This document shows positions 1 to 7,102 of a stretch of 64,000 nucleotides of DNA, one piece after another; positions within the stretch are counted from its first letter, which is position 1; each line of letters starts with the position of its first letter. Both the position numbers and the translations under genes were made by a program. The notes under the pieces were generated by a model that searched no databases, was not told the origin of the DNA, and saw only the letters and a program-made list of their open reading frames with translations. Origin of the DNA: USCg-Taylor sp050740455 (GTDB lineage Bacteria > Pseudomonadota > Gammaproteobacteria > JACCXJ01); contig JBOIDF010000001.1 in NCBI GenBank assembly GCA_050740455.1, forward strand, positions 69,519-133,518. The letters are read 5' to 3'.

Positions 1-1114
1 CCAGCGTGACGCCCGTATTCTCCAGACCGAAGCCCTGCGTGCTGGCGCGCCGCCCCGTGGTAATGAGCAACTGCTCGGCGGTGAGCGTCTGCTTCGCGCC
101 ATCTCTTTCGAGATGCACCCGGTATTCATCGCTGGCGCGCTCGACCCGCTCAATCCTGGTGCCGGTCAATACCGTGATCCGTTCGGCCGTCAAGTACTTG
201 GCCAACGCCTCGCTGATCTCCGGCTCCTCGGCCGCGGCAATATGAGGCAGCGTTTCCACCAGAGTAACACGGACCCCAAAGCGCGCAAACAATTGCCCGA
301 GCTCCAGGCCAATCGCCCCGCCGCCGATGACAATTAGGGTCTGCGGGAGTGCCGGCAGGCTCAGCGCCTCGGTCGAATCAAGGTAGCCCGCCTCGGCGAG
401 CCCCGCGATGGGCGGCGCCGCCGGCCTAGATCCCGTCGCGACCAGGATCTTACCGGGTGCGTAAGCCTGGCCATTGAGGCGCACGCCCCGCCCGCCCGTC
501 AATTGGGCGCGCCCGCGGAGGAGCGTGACATTCGGGTAAGCCGCTAGGACCTTAACGTATTTCTCTTCCCGCAGCGCCGCTACCAACTCATCCTTTTGGC
601 TCACGACCCGCTGCCAATCGGAAGGCGGGGGACAGGCCGCCATGCCTTCGAAGTTCGGGTAGGCGGCTGAATAGCAAATCTCCGCCGCCTTGATGAGCGT
701 CTTCGAGGGTACGCAGCCGATGTTGACGCAAGTGCCCCCGATCGTGCCTTCCTCGACAATCACGACCCTCGCGCCGAGCTCCGCGCCCTTGATCGCGGCG
801 GCGAAGGCCGCCGAGCCCCCGCCGATCGTCATCAGATCGAAATCGGCGCCCTCGGATCTGGGTACCTGGCGCTCGCCTTCGAGCGGTCGTTTGGCGTCTA
901 CGATGGCGCGGTATCCGGCCTTTGCCACTGCCCCCGCGAGGGCCTCCTCCGAGATCTTAGCATCCGCCACGACCGCCGCTGTGCCCTCCCTCCAGCCACC
1001 GACCTCAGCGCTCTCCACCCCGGGCACACCTTTGAGGGCTTGGGTCACGTGCCGCGCGCAGCCCTCACAGGTCATCCCCTCGATACGCAGCGTAAAATGG
1101 ACTCGATTGCTCAT
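1..1114 (-). CDS. merA: Mercuric reductase-like flavoprotein, second copy (3' end beyond window)
   Basis: This is a pyridine nucleotide-disulfide oxidoreductase of the mercuric reductase type, expected to reduce Hg(II) to Hg(0) with NADPH in the cytoplasm. An N-terminal HMA domain carries GMTCEGC (Cys16, Cys19). The FAD-binding GGGSAAFAAA stretch begins near residue 98, and the redox pair sits in GGTCVNIGCVPSK (Cys129, Cys134). The last 100 or so residues, including the C-terminal Cys-Cys that would prove Hg(II) reductase, lie outside the window. The start is the ATG at 1112-1114, 28 bp after the MerC-like gene. It is the last visible gene of the mer operon and a paralogue, not a copy, of the complete merA at 2410-4125. 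Confidence 0.85.
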   Translation of the reverse strand, partial: MSNRVHFTLRIEGMTCEGCARHVTQALKGVPGVESAEVGGWREGTAAVVADAKISEEALAGAVAKAGYRAIVDAKRPLEGERQVPRSEGADFDLMTIGGGSAAFAAAIKGAELGARVVIVEEGTIGGTCVNIGCVPSKTLIKAAEICYSAAYPNFEGMAACPPPSDWQRVVSQKDELVAALREEKYVKVLAAYPNVTLLRGRAQLTGGRGVRLNGQAYAPGKILVATGSRPAAPPIAGLAEAGYLDSTEALSLPALPQTLIVIGGGAIGLELGQLFARFGVRVTLVETLPHIAAAEEPEISEALAKYLTAERITVLTGTRIERVERASDEYRVHLERDGAKQTLTAEQLLITTGRRASTQGFGLENTGVTL

Positions 1115-1142
1115 GAGACACCCCCGTAATCAGCTCGCACGC

Positions 1143-1817
1143 TTAAGAGCCCGTCCCCGCCGGGTCGCCCTCAGACCCTTCGAGCGGTACGCCACCCGTC
1201 GCATAGCATTCCTTCTTTGGCACGTTGAGATACCCGCGGCCCTTGCAGGAATTGATGCCCCAGCAGGCGATCTCGCCCGCCTCTGCTTGGGGCGCCACGG
1301 CATCGACGGACTTGTACATCGCATAGAAAGCCGCGGCGGCCGCCACACTCAGCGCCGCCCCCTTGGCCGCGCGGGTCGCGAGGTCTGGCTTGTTCGCCTC
1401 CTCTGCTATCGAGGCCTCAGGCTCCTCACGAACCTGTGGGGCGCAGGCCGTGGCGCGCCGGCCGTTGACGACATCCCACACGCTGCCTCCAACGAGCAGC
1501 GCGAGCCCGCCATAGACCGACCAAGGCATCGGGTAGAGCCCGGTGACCAAGAGCCACAAGCCCACTGCGCCGAACACGCCCCCGCAGACACCCAACCAGA
1601 AAGGCGCGAGGTTCGCGTGGCCGCGCGCGGAGCGGTAGAGCAGCCAAAGGCTCAAAGCGATAAACCCGACGAAGATGGGAAAGAGATACGCGTCGTGGAT
1701 CAGGAACCCGAGACCCACTGCGCCCACCGCGGCGATGACCGCCGATATCCCTAAGCAGCACGCGGCCGCGATGGCTGCGCCGATGAGCCCGGCAAATTGT
1801 TTCATAAAATCCTGCAT
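1143..1817 (-). CDS. MerC-like membrane mercury transporter with extra Cys-containing C-terminal region
   Basis: A 224-aa membrane protein. Residues 1-115 hold about four hydrophobic helices with a Cys-Cys pair at 20-21, as in MerC-family mercury importers. After a charged linker there is another hydrophobic stretch (about 155-168) and a tail with three cysteines (about 185, 191, 204) in a CWGINSCKG...KKEC pattern. That tail resembles the DUF2282/bufferin type of small metal-binding exported peptides, but this is my pattern match and not proven. The start ATG at 1817 has GGAGG eight bases upstream. It lies between merE and the second merA in the mer operon. Standard MerC is about 140 aa, so this is an extended form. 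Confidence 0.75.
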   Translation of the reverse strand: MQDFMKQFAGLIGAAIAAACCLGISAVIAAVGAVGLGFLIHDAYLFPIFVGFIALSLWLLYRSARGHANLAPFWLGVCGGVFGAVGLWLLVTGLYPMPWSVYGGLALLVGGSVWDVVNGRRATACAPQVREEPEASIAEEANKPDLATRAAKGAALSVAAAAAFYAMYKSVDAVAPQAEAGEIACWGINSCKGRGYLNVPKKECYATGGVPLEGSEGDPAGTGS

Positions 1818-1904
1818 ACCTGTCTCCTCCGGTTTTTACCCCGAAGCTCACCGGTTCAAGGGAGCGGTGCGCGGGGCTCGATCAAAATGGTTCGTGGTTT
1901 AGTG

Positions 1905-2168
1905 TCACGAGCCATCGATTCGTTTACCGCGCCAGACCCAGATGGCGGCGCAGAGCGAGAGCAAGAAGAGCACGGAAAACAGCATAACCGCCTCGTCGAA
2001 GTGCGCCGCGAGCAAAGCACCGGCAGCGGTCCCCGAGAGCGCCAGCGCAAGGAACGGCACATGACAGGGGCAGGTGATGAGCGCCAGAAAGCCGAGGGCG
2101 CAGCTCCACCGACGGCGCCGTGTGGGAGCGGAGTCATGCGTGAGAATGAACTCGTCGCTTTTGATCAT
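1905..2168 (-). CDS. merE: MerE broad mercury transporter
   Basis: An 87-aa protein with two hydrophobic helices and the CPC motif (Cys33, Cys35) in the first helix, followed by HVPFLALALSGTAAGALL, which matches the MerE family (usual length about 78 aa). MerE is an inner-membrane protein that takes up Hg(II) and organomercurials. Two ATGs compete: 2174 lies directly against AGGAG, while 2168 has that same AGGAG at a proper six-base spacing, so 2168 is chosen. The stop of the 36-aa ORF upstream (2179-2181) overlaps this ribosome binding site, which suggests translational coupling. Confidence 0.85.
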   Translation of the reverse strand: MIKSDEFILTHDSAPTRRRRWSCALGFLALITCPCHVPFLALALSGTAAGALLAAHFDEAVMLFSVLFLLSLCAAIWVWRGKRIDGS

Positions 2169-2178
2169 CGCCATCTCC

Positions 2179-2289
2179 TCAGAGATTTGAAATGCCTGGG
2201 ATAAGCCCCCGAGGGGTCCTTTTCGCCCACTTATTTGGGCTTGGACGCCTCTTTTTTTTCTCGCTTCTCTCGTCGGCGCTTCTCTCCAT
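2179..2289 (-). CDS. Small basic ORF (36 aa) in mer operon
   Basis: ATG at 2287-2289 is preceded by GGGAGGAGACCG, a strong ribosome binding site at the correct distance. The product is very basic and polar, starting MERSADERSEKKKRRP, with no hydrophobic segment. Its TGA overlaps the merE ribosome binding site, so it may serve as a coupling leader or as a peptide in its own right. I do not recognise a family. The operon position and the ribosome binding site are the only support for expression. Confidence 0.5.
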   Translation of the reverse strand: MERSADERSEKKKRRPSPNKWAKRTPRGLIPGISNL

Positions 2290-2311
2290 CGGTCTCCTCC
2301 CGCGGATCTCG

Positions 2312-2395
2312 CTACATCAAGGTTAAATTCCACATCGCGACCATTACCAACCCGAATGCAGCCACAAATCCAATCAACTTCAGAAGGTCTTCCAT
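2312..2395 (-). CDS. Small single-helix membrane ORF (27 aa) in mer operon
   Basis: ATG at 2393-2395 follows GGAGG with six bases between, starting 14 bp after the merA stop. The product begins MEDLLKLIGFVAAFGLVMVA and is essentially one transmembrane helix with an acidic N-terminus and no cysteine. Its TAG falls just before the ribosome binding site of the next small ORF. It may be a small membrane subunit or helper of mercury transport. No family is recognised, and its size keeps it out of most automatic annotations. Confidence 0.55.
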   Translation of the reverse strand: MEDLLKLIGFVAAFGLVMVAMWNLTLM

Positions 2396-2409
2396 AGCGG
2401 ACCTCCACT

Positions 2410-4125
2410 TCATCCTGCGCAGCAGGACAGTTGTTTCACGTCTTTGGTGAAGGTCTGCGCGCAGAGCTTGAGGCCCTCCACCATGGTGAGGTAGGGGAAG
2501 AGCTGATCGGCCAGGTCCTTGACCGTGAGGCGCTGACGGACGGCGAGCGCCGCCGTCTGAATGATGTCCCCACCCTCCGGAGTCAGTACCTGAGCCCCCA
2601 GCAGCCGCCCGCTCTCGCGCTCGGAGACCAGCTTGATGAAGCCCCGGGTGTCGAAGTTCGCGAGCGCCCGCGGCACGTTATCCAAGCTCAAGGTGCGGCT
2701 ATCCACCTTAAGGCCCTCCTCACTCGCTTGCGCCGCCGTGAGGCCCACGGTCGCGACCTGCGGATCGGTGAACACGACCTCGGGGACGGCCGAGAGATCC
2801 AAGGCCGCCTCCCCGCCCATCATGTTGATCGCCGCGCGGGTGCCGGCCGCCGCAGCCACATACACGAACTGCGGCTGGGTCGTGCAATCCCCCGCGGCAT
2901 AGACAGGCTCGGCGCTCGTCCGCATATGATCGTCGACGACGATGGCGCCGCGCTTGTCTGTATTGATCCCCACCTTCTCCAACCCCAGGCCGGCCGTGTT
3001 CGGGGTGCGGCCTGTGGCCACGAGCAGGCGGTCGCCGATGAGGGTTTCGCTGCCTATATCGACACTGAACCGCTTGCGGAACCACTGGCGGCCATAGCCC
3101 ACCTGCTTCACGGCGGTATGGGTCAAGATGCGCATGCCTTCGGCTGCGAGCACCGCTTTAAGCCCCTCCCCAATGGCCGGGTCGGTCTTGGACAGCAGGG
3201 TAGAGCGCGCAATGAGCGTCACCTTCGAGCCCAGTCGCAGAAACGCCTGGCCCAACTCCACCGCAACCACCGAGCCCCCGTAGACGATGAGGTGTTCCGG
3301 CAACCGTTCGGCCACGAGCGCCTCGGTCGAGGTCCAGTAGGGTGTGTCCTTGAGACCCCGCGTCTCGGGGATGGCGGGCGAGGCGCCGGTCGCGATCAAG
3401 ATACGGTCGGCGTGCAGCCTTTTCTCCTTGCCGTCCGGCTGTTTCACCGTGAGGCCGCCGCCCTTGGTGAAGTGCGCGGATCCAGATACGAGCGAGATTC
3501 TGGGATTCGATTCCAGAATGTTTTCGTACTTGGCATGCCGCAGCTCGTCCACCCGCCCTTGTTGCTGGGCCAAGAGCGCTCGGCGGTCGATGACGGCCAC
3601 TTGTTTTTTGATACCGTCGAACGGATGAGCGGATTGCAGGTGCGCGAGATGCGCGGCCCGGATCATGATCTTGGAGGGCACGCAGCCGACGTTCACACAG
3701 GTACCGCCGAGAGTTCCCTTCTCGATCAGGGTGACGCTGGCACCCTCCTCGGCGGCGCGAATAGCGGCGGCAAACGCCGCCCCCCCGCTGCCGATGACCG
3801 CGACGTGAAGAGCGCCTCGCGATTTCCGTCGCGGTTTGACGGAAGGCGTGGGTGTGTCGACGACCGAGATCAGCGACCGGTCCGAGACCCCCTTCGCCAG
3901 AATCGAACCCTTGCGATCCAGCACCTCCGCGTCGAATCCTTTGCCCTGCACGGTACCAATGAGCTTCTCGCTATCGACCCCCGCCTCCGTCTTGATGCGG
4001 GCGGTGCCTTCGTCATACGAAACCTTGGCTTCGACTACCCCTGCCACGCCCGCCAGGGCGTCCTCGATCGATTTCGCGCAGTGATCGCAGGTCATCCCGG
4101 TGATGCGCAGGGTCTGTACGTTCAT
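2410..4125 (-). CDS. merA: Mercuric reductase with N-terminal HMA domain
   Basis: This 571-aa cytoplasmic flavoenzyme reduces Hg(II) to volatile Hg(0) using NADPH. The N-terminal HMA domain has GMTCDHC (Cys13, Cys16). A linker follows, then the FAD site GSGGAAFAAA near 112, the redox-active GGTCVNVGCVPSK (Cys143, Cys148), the NAD(P)H-binding YGGSVVAVELGQ, and the C-terminal LSCCAG whose vicinal cysteines (568-569) bind Hg(II) and are the hallmark of MerA. The start is taken as the ATG at 4125 because the HMA domain begins there; an open frame extends further upstream. The next gene upstream ends 35 bp before it. Confidence 0.97.
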   Translation of the reverse strand: MNVQTLRITGMTCDHCAKSIEDALAGVAGVVEAKVSYDEGTARIKTEAGVDSEKLIGTVQGKGFDAEVLDRKGSILAKGVSDRSLISVVDTPTPSVKPRRKSRGALHVAVIGSGGAAFAAAIRAAEEGASVTLIEKGTLGGTCVNVGCVPSKIMIRAAHLAHLQSAHPFDGIKKQVAVIDRRALLAQQQGRVDELRHAKYENILESNPRISLVSGSAHFTKGGGLTVKQPDGKEKRLHADRILIATGASPAIPETRGLKDTPYWTSTEALVAERLPEHLIVYGGSVVAVELGQAFLRLGSKVTLIARSTLLSKTDPAIGEGLKAVLAAEGMRILTHTAVKQVGYGRQWFRKRFSVDIGSETLIGDRLLVATGRTPNTAGLGLEKVGINTDKRGAIVVDDHMRTSAEPVYAAGDCTTQPQFVYVAAAAGTRAAINMMGGEAALDLSAVPEVVFTDPQVATVGLTAAQASEEGLKVDSRTLSLDNVPRALANFDTRGFIKLVSERESGRLLGAQVLTPEGGDIIQTAALAVRQRLTVKDLADQLFPYLTMVEGLKLCAQTFTKDVKQLSCCAG

Positions 4126-4160
4126 AGCGCTTGGCTCCTCGTTGCTTTTGGACAGGCGGT

Positions 4161-4928
4161 CTATTCGCTGAGCCTCGCCTTGAAGCCCTTCGCCTCGATG
4201 CGCTCGATGAGGCGCTCGACGCCGACCTCCGCGGGCGCGCTCACTCGGGCAATCCCCTCCTCGTACGAAACCTCGGCCCACACGCCCGGCAAGGCGTTCA
4301 AGGCGTCTTCGGCCGTACGCGCGCAGTGATCGCAGGTCATGCCCATGATGCGAAGCGTATAGGTACTCATAGTCTCTCCGTAAAGCTTAGGTATTGGCTT
4401 TTTCAGGGTCGCCTTCAATCCCCGTTCGGGGCACGCCGCTTTGTGCGACCTCAGCAGCAAAGCCGCTGCGATCGTTCCGAGGGTCGTAGGTGCCGTGATA
4501 TCAAGGCTGCCTTTTGATTCTTGCCCTTGAAAGTCGAAGCGGAGAAATCGTCCCCACAGTCGTTCAGTTCCCCACCACAGTCCCGCTGTACCGATCACCA
4601 ATCCCAGAGCGAGCCAGGTCCAAGCGCGTGGTCCTAAGATGAGTAGCCCAAGGCCGTCGAGTAGCCCGACACAGGCCATGACAAAAAATAACGGTGCGGT
4701 GAAGTAACAGTGGGTCCGGCCACAGTGCCGTGCATTCGCCGTACAAGCTGTACCCATCCAGAGAAGGCTCGGGACCCCGATCCAGGCACGCATCGGCGAT
4801 TCCACGAATAGGGAGCCCGCAAACGCCAAACCAGGAAGCCCCCAAGCGAGCGCGAGGCTTAGGCTCCCGGCAACCCAATCTTTTGATCGATGACCAGAGG
4901 CTTCTTGGATGTCACAGCGCGGTCTCAT
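4161..4928 (-). CDS. Mer-locus membrane protein fused in frame to a MerP-like HMA domain
   Basis: A single 255-aa frame. Residues 16-125 form a four-helix membrane protein with an ARHCGRTHCYFTAPLF motif, as in unnamed membrane proteins of mer operons. Residues 126-186 are low-complexity and read like translated spacer. Residues 187-255 are a complete HMA metal-binding domain with GMTCDHC. An internal ATG at 4370 has GGAGAGACT just upstream, so the 69-aa HMA protein (4161-4370) may also be made alone. The start at 4928 has only a weak ribosome binding site and lies 18 bp after merP. In many loci the two parts are separate genes, so this is a fusion or a lost stop codon. Confidence 0.7.
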   Translation of the reverse strand: MRPRCDIQEASGHRSKDWVAGSLSLALAWGLPGLAFAGSLFVESPMRAWIGVPSLLWMGTACTANARHCGRTHCYFTAPLFFVMACVGLLDGLGLLILGPRAWTWLALGLVIGTAGLWWGTERLWGRFLRFDFQGQESKGSLDITAPTTLGTIAAALLLRSHKAACPERGLKATLKKPIPKLYGETMSTYTLRIMGMTCDHCARTAEDALNALPGVWAEVSYEEGIARVSAPAEVGVERLIERIEAKGFKARLSE

Positions 4929-4946
4929 GTGTCTCGGGAGGCATAC

Positions 4947-5228
4947 TCACTGAGCCACACGCGCTGGATACCCTGCGTCCGTGGTGGCCTTGATGAGGGC
5001 CGCGACACCGGTCTTGGCGTCATCGAAGGTCACGGTGGCGGTATTCGTCTCCGTCGAGACCTCTGATCTGACCACCCCTTCGATCCGCATGAGGCTCGTT
5101 TTCACTATGGGGGCGCAGGCCGGACAGCTCATGTTGTCGACGTTGAGGTTGACTGTTCGCTCGGCGGCCAACGTGGGGTCCGCCGCCGCGAGCGCCGTCA
5201 GGAGAATGATGTGCGTTAGCTTTCGCAT
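4947..5228 (-). CDS. merP: Periplasmic mercury-binding protein MerP
   Basis: This 93-aa periplasmic protein collects Hg(II) and passes it to MerT. A signal peptide (residues 1-22) is followed by one HMA domain with MSCPAC (Cys35, Cys38). Length and layout match MerP (about 91 aa). The ATG at 5228 follows the merT stop by 14 bp and has no strong ribosome binding site, so translation probably depends on merT. Confidence 0.93.
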   Translation of the reverse strand: MRKLTHIILLTALAAADPTLAAERTVNLNVDNMSCPACAPIVKTSLMRIEGVVRSEVSTETNTATVTFDDAKTGVAALIKATTDAGYPARVAQ

Positions 5229-5242
5229 GTCGATGTGTCACA

Positions 5243-5665
5243 TTATGTTTCGATAAATAGCGGCGCTACATAGGGGAACGCGAGGGCCGCAGCGATGATC
5301 ACGGTCGCCGTCCAAAGGCTCAATTTGGCGAAGCGATCCGAGGCCGGTCTCGCGCAGGACGAATCCGGTAGGCATGCCGCTTTCTGCTTGCCGTAGACCA
5401 TCACGAATCCTGCCACGAGGCACGTGAGTGTTACGAACACGAAGTAGGGTTGATAAGGGGCTAACGCCGTTAGGTTACTGATCCACGCGCCACTGATCCC
5501 GAGCGCAAATAAGACCAGCGGCAGGACACAACAAGAAGAGGCCGCGATCGCGGCGACGATGCCGCCGATCGACACCAGCGTTTTCCCCGCCGCCTGATGT
5601 GTCCGACGAGTTTCAGCCGCTGCCTGTCTCATCAAAGAATCCTCCGACGGGTTACCGGAAGCCAT
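5243..5665 (-). CDS. merT: Mercuric transport protein MerT
   Basis: A 140-aa inner-membrane importer of Hg(II), first gene of the mer operon. Three hydrophobic helices are seen. The first holds the Cys45-Cys46 pair (AASSCCVLPL), and the cytoplasmic loop has two more cysteines (AACLPDSSC). The N-terminus is about 25 residues longer than usual, but the ATG at 5665 is supported by AGGAG eight bases upstream. It lies about 30 bp downstream of the MerR-type promoter at 5695-5725. Confidence 0.93.
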   Translation of the reverse strand: MASGNPSEDSLMRQAAAETRRTHQAAGKTLVSIGGIVAAIAASSCCVLPLVLFALGISGAWISNLTALAPYQPYFVFVTLTCLVAGFVMVYGKQKAACLPDSSCARPASDRFAKLSLWTATVIIAAALAFPYVAPLFIET

Positions 5666-5694
5666 GGCGATTTCTCCTAATCCGATTGTTAGGT

Positions 5695-5725
5695 ACTATA
5701 GACCCTGTAGTAACTACAGAGTCAA
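5695..5725 (-). promoter_or_regulatory. MerR-controlled mer promoter and operator
   Basis: Reading leftward: -35 TTGACT (5725-5720), a 19-nt spacer, and -10 TATAGT (5700-5695). The spacer contains the dyad CTGTAG-TTA-CTACAG (5705-5719). An overlong 19-nt spacer with a central dyad is the defining layout of MerR-activated promoters. It lies between merT and merR, 16 bp upstream of the merR start, so it should also serve MerR autorepression. Confidence 0.93.
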
Positions 5726-5741
5726 GAGGCGTTGGTACGCA

Positions 5742-6176
5742 ATGAACATTAATGCCGAGTCCAGCCGGACAGGCTTGAAAATCGGCCAGCTTGCGCAGGC
5801 CACGAAGTGCAACATCGAAACCATTCGCTACTACGAACGGGCGGGACTCCTTCCTTTACCTCCCCGTACGCAAGGCGGTTACCGGAGCTATGAATTAGAA
5901 CATGTCAAGCGCCTGAACTTCATTCGGCGAGCCAGGGATCTCGGATTTAGTCTCGAAGAGGTCCGGGCTTTGTTACGGCTCGTGGACGCGCGCGGACGAT
6001 CGTGCAACGAAGCGCGTGCTCTCGCCGCCCAACACCTCACGGGTGTGCAAGCCAAGATCACGGATCTGAAATCCATGGAGCGGGTACTGAAAACCATGAT
6101 CGCTCTCTGCAAAGACGGGAACCTCCCGGATTGTCCACTCATCGAGGCCCTCTTTCGGGAGTCTGGCTTAAGGTAA
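5742..6176 (+). CDS. merR: Mercury-responsive regulator MerR
   Basis: A 144-aa transcription factor that bends and untwists the mer promoter on binding Hg(II). The N-terminal winged helix (LKIGQLAQATKCNIETIRYY) is followed by a dimerisation helix. The three Hg-binding cysteines are present as Cys88 (RSCNEA), Cys123 (ALCKDG) and Cys131 (PDCPLI), with the spacing of MerR from Tn501. The open frame reaches back to 5664 across the operator, so the ATG at 5742 is chosen; it is 16 bp beyond the operator. It is transcribed away from the mer operon. Confidence 0.95.
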   Translation: MNINAESSRTGLKIGQLAQATKCNIETIRYYERAGLLPLPPRTQGGYRSYELEHVKRLNFIRRARDLGFSLEEVRALLRLVDARGRSCNEARALAAQHLTGVQAKITDLKSMERVLKTMIALCKDGNLPDCPLIEALFRESGLR

Positions 6177-6334
6177 GGTCCGGGATCCTGGTTTTCCCGC
6201 TAGGCCGCAAAGAAATCACTGACATAGGCATGCCCCTTGCCTTAAGGAAGCGCGAACGGTCAAGCGCCCCTGTGTGGTGGAGTTACCACGCATAGAGGTA
6301 TAACCGAATTAACTTACCTAAGGAAGGTTAGACA
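6177..6334. other. Intergenic region after merR
   Basis: No gene is recognised. The stretch ends with an AAGGAAGG ribosome binding site for the 25-aa ORF that follows. Confidence 0.5.
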
Positions 6335-6412
6335 ATGAAAGTATTATTAGCAGCTATCTACGTGCTTTCAACGGCAGCAGTTACGATATTTGTTCAGGCT
6401 ATAATATTCTGA
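6335..6412 (+). CDS. Small hydrophobic ORF (25 aa)
   Basis: ATG at 6335 is preceded by AAGGAAGGTTAGACA, a good ribosome binding site. The product starts MKVLLAAIYVLSTAAVTIFV and is one membrane-spanning helix with a single lysine near the N-terminus. Codon use is more AT-rich than in the neighbouring genes. No family is recognised. It stands alone 158 bp after merR, followed by about 400 bp without another gene. Confidence 0.45.
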   Translation: MKVLLAAIYVLSTAAVTIFVQAIIF

Positions 6413-6735
6413 GGAACGGAATTGTCGGTAAGTCGTTTACCATAGAGGCATTCAGGGTTATGCCCTGAAGCAACTCGTTCGCTCTCGGTTTTCTTACATA
6501 GCCCCGCCCGCGATGTCCTCGCGATTTTGGCGGAAGCATTAGCGACCTTCATCCGTCAGTACCGCCATTGTTCGTGCCCCAACGGCGGGCGATTTAGGTC
6601 TTCCCGAATGGTGCGCCACATGGGCAGGTAACAATCCATCAATTTCATGAATCGGTCTCCATGACGTCACTCTAGCACTTCGTTCAGACTCATACCATAT
6701 TGGAAAACACTCTGCATTGATTCGATCGGGACTCG
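6413..6735. other. Non-coding stretch with one hairpin
   Basis: No gene is seen. A short inverted repeat at 6451-6469 (TTCAGGG, five-base loop, CCCTGAA) could fold as an RNA hairpin but has no T-run after it, so it is only a weak terminator candidate for the small ORF upstream. Confidence 0.4.
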
Positions 6736-6814
6736 TCTGCTACACTGTGTTGCACCGGCACCACATGGGGGCACGCGGCGAGCGGGCCGTTGCTAGCCGC
6801 TCGAGGGGGACACC

Positions 6815-7102
6815 GTGCAGGATCTTAAGGCCGTACGCCTCGTCGAGGACAATCCGAACGACCCGGAGCTGACGCTCGAGGCGTTCGCCGATTATCGCCT
6901 CGCCCTCTATTGGTGCGCCGGTTCGCGGGGCCCGAGCCCGCGCCCCCGGCGGTGGTGCTCCTCGACCTCGAGATGCCCAAGGTGGACGGACTCGCGGTGC
7001 CGCGCACCGTCAAGGCCGACCCGGCCTTGAAGCCCATCCCCATCGTGATGCTCACCTCCTCGTGCCAGGGGCGCGACGTCGTCGGGTGCTACCCGCTCGG
7101 TG
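6815..7102 (+). pseudogene. Broken duplicate of the response-regulator gene
   Basis: The leader (from about 6736), the GTG start and the coding start VQDLK...LVEDNPND closely repeat the intact response regulator at 11248-11724, including the CGCTCGAGGGGGACACC ribosome-binding region. After DYRLA a deletion of roughly 45-50 bp shifts the frame. The second half (VVLLDLEMPKVDG...PIVMLTSS...LGA) continues in another frame, which is the frame of the TonB-dependent receptor downstream. The copy therefore cannot make a complete receiver domain. Homology ends near 7102. Confidence 0.85.

Noticed and set aside
2431..4329. 632-aa open frame opposite merA, and similar long antisense frames at 690-1754 and 26058-27431
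   Set aside because: They are mirror frames of clearly real genes (mercury genes, thrS) in GC-rich DNA, have no recognisable domains and no supporting ribosome binding sites.
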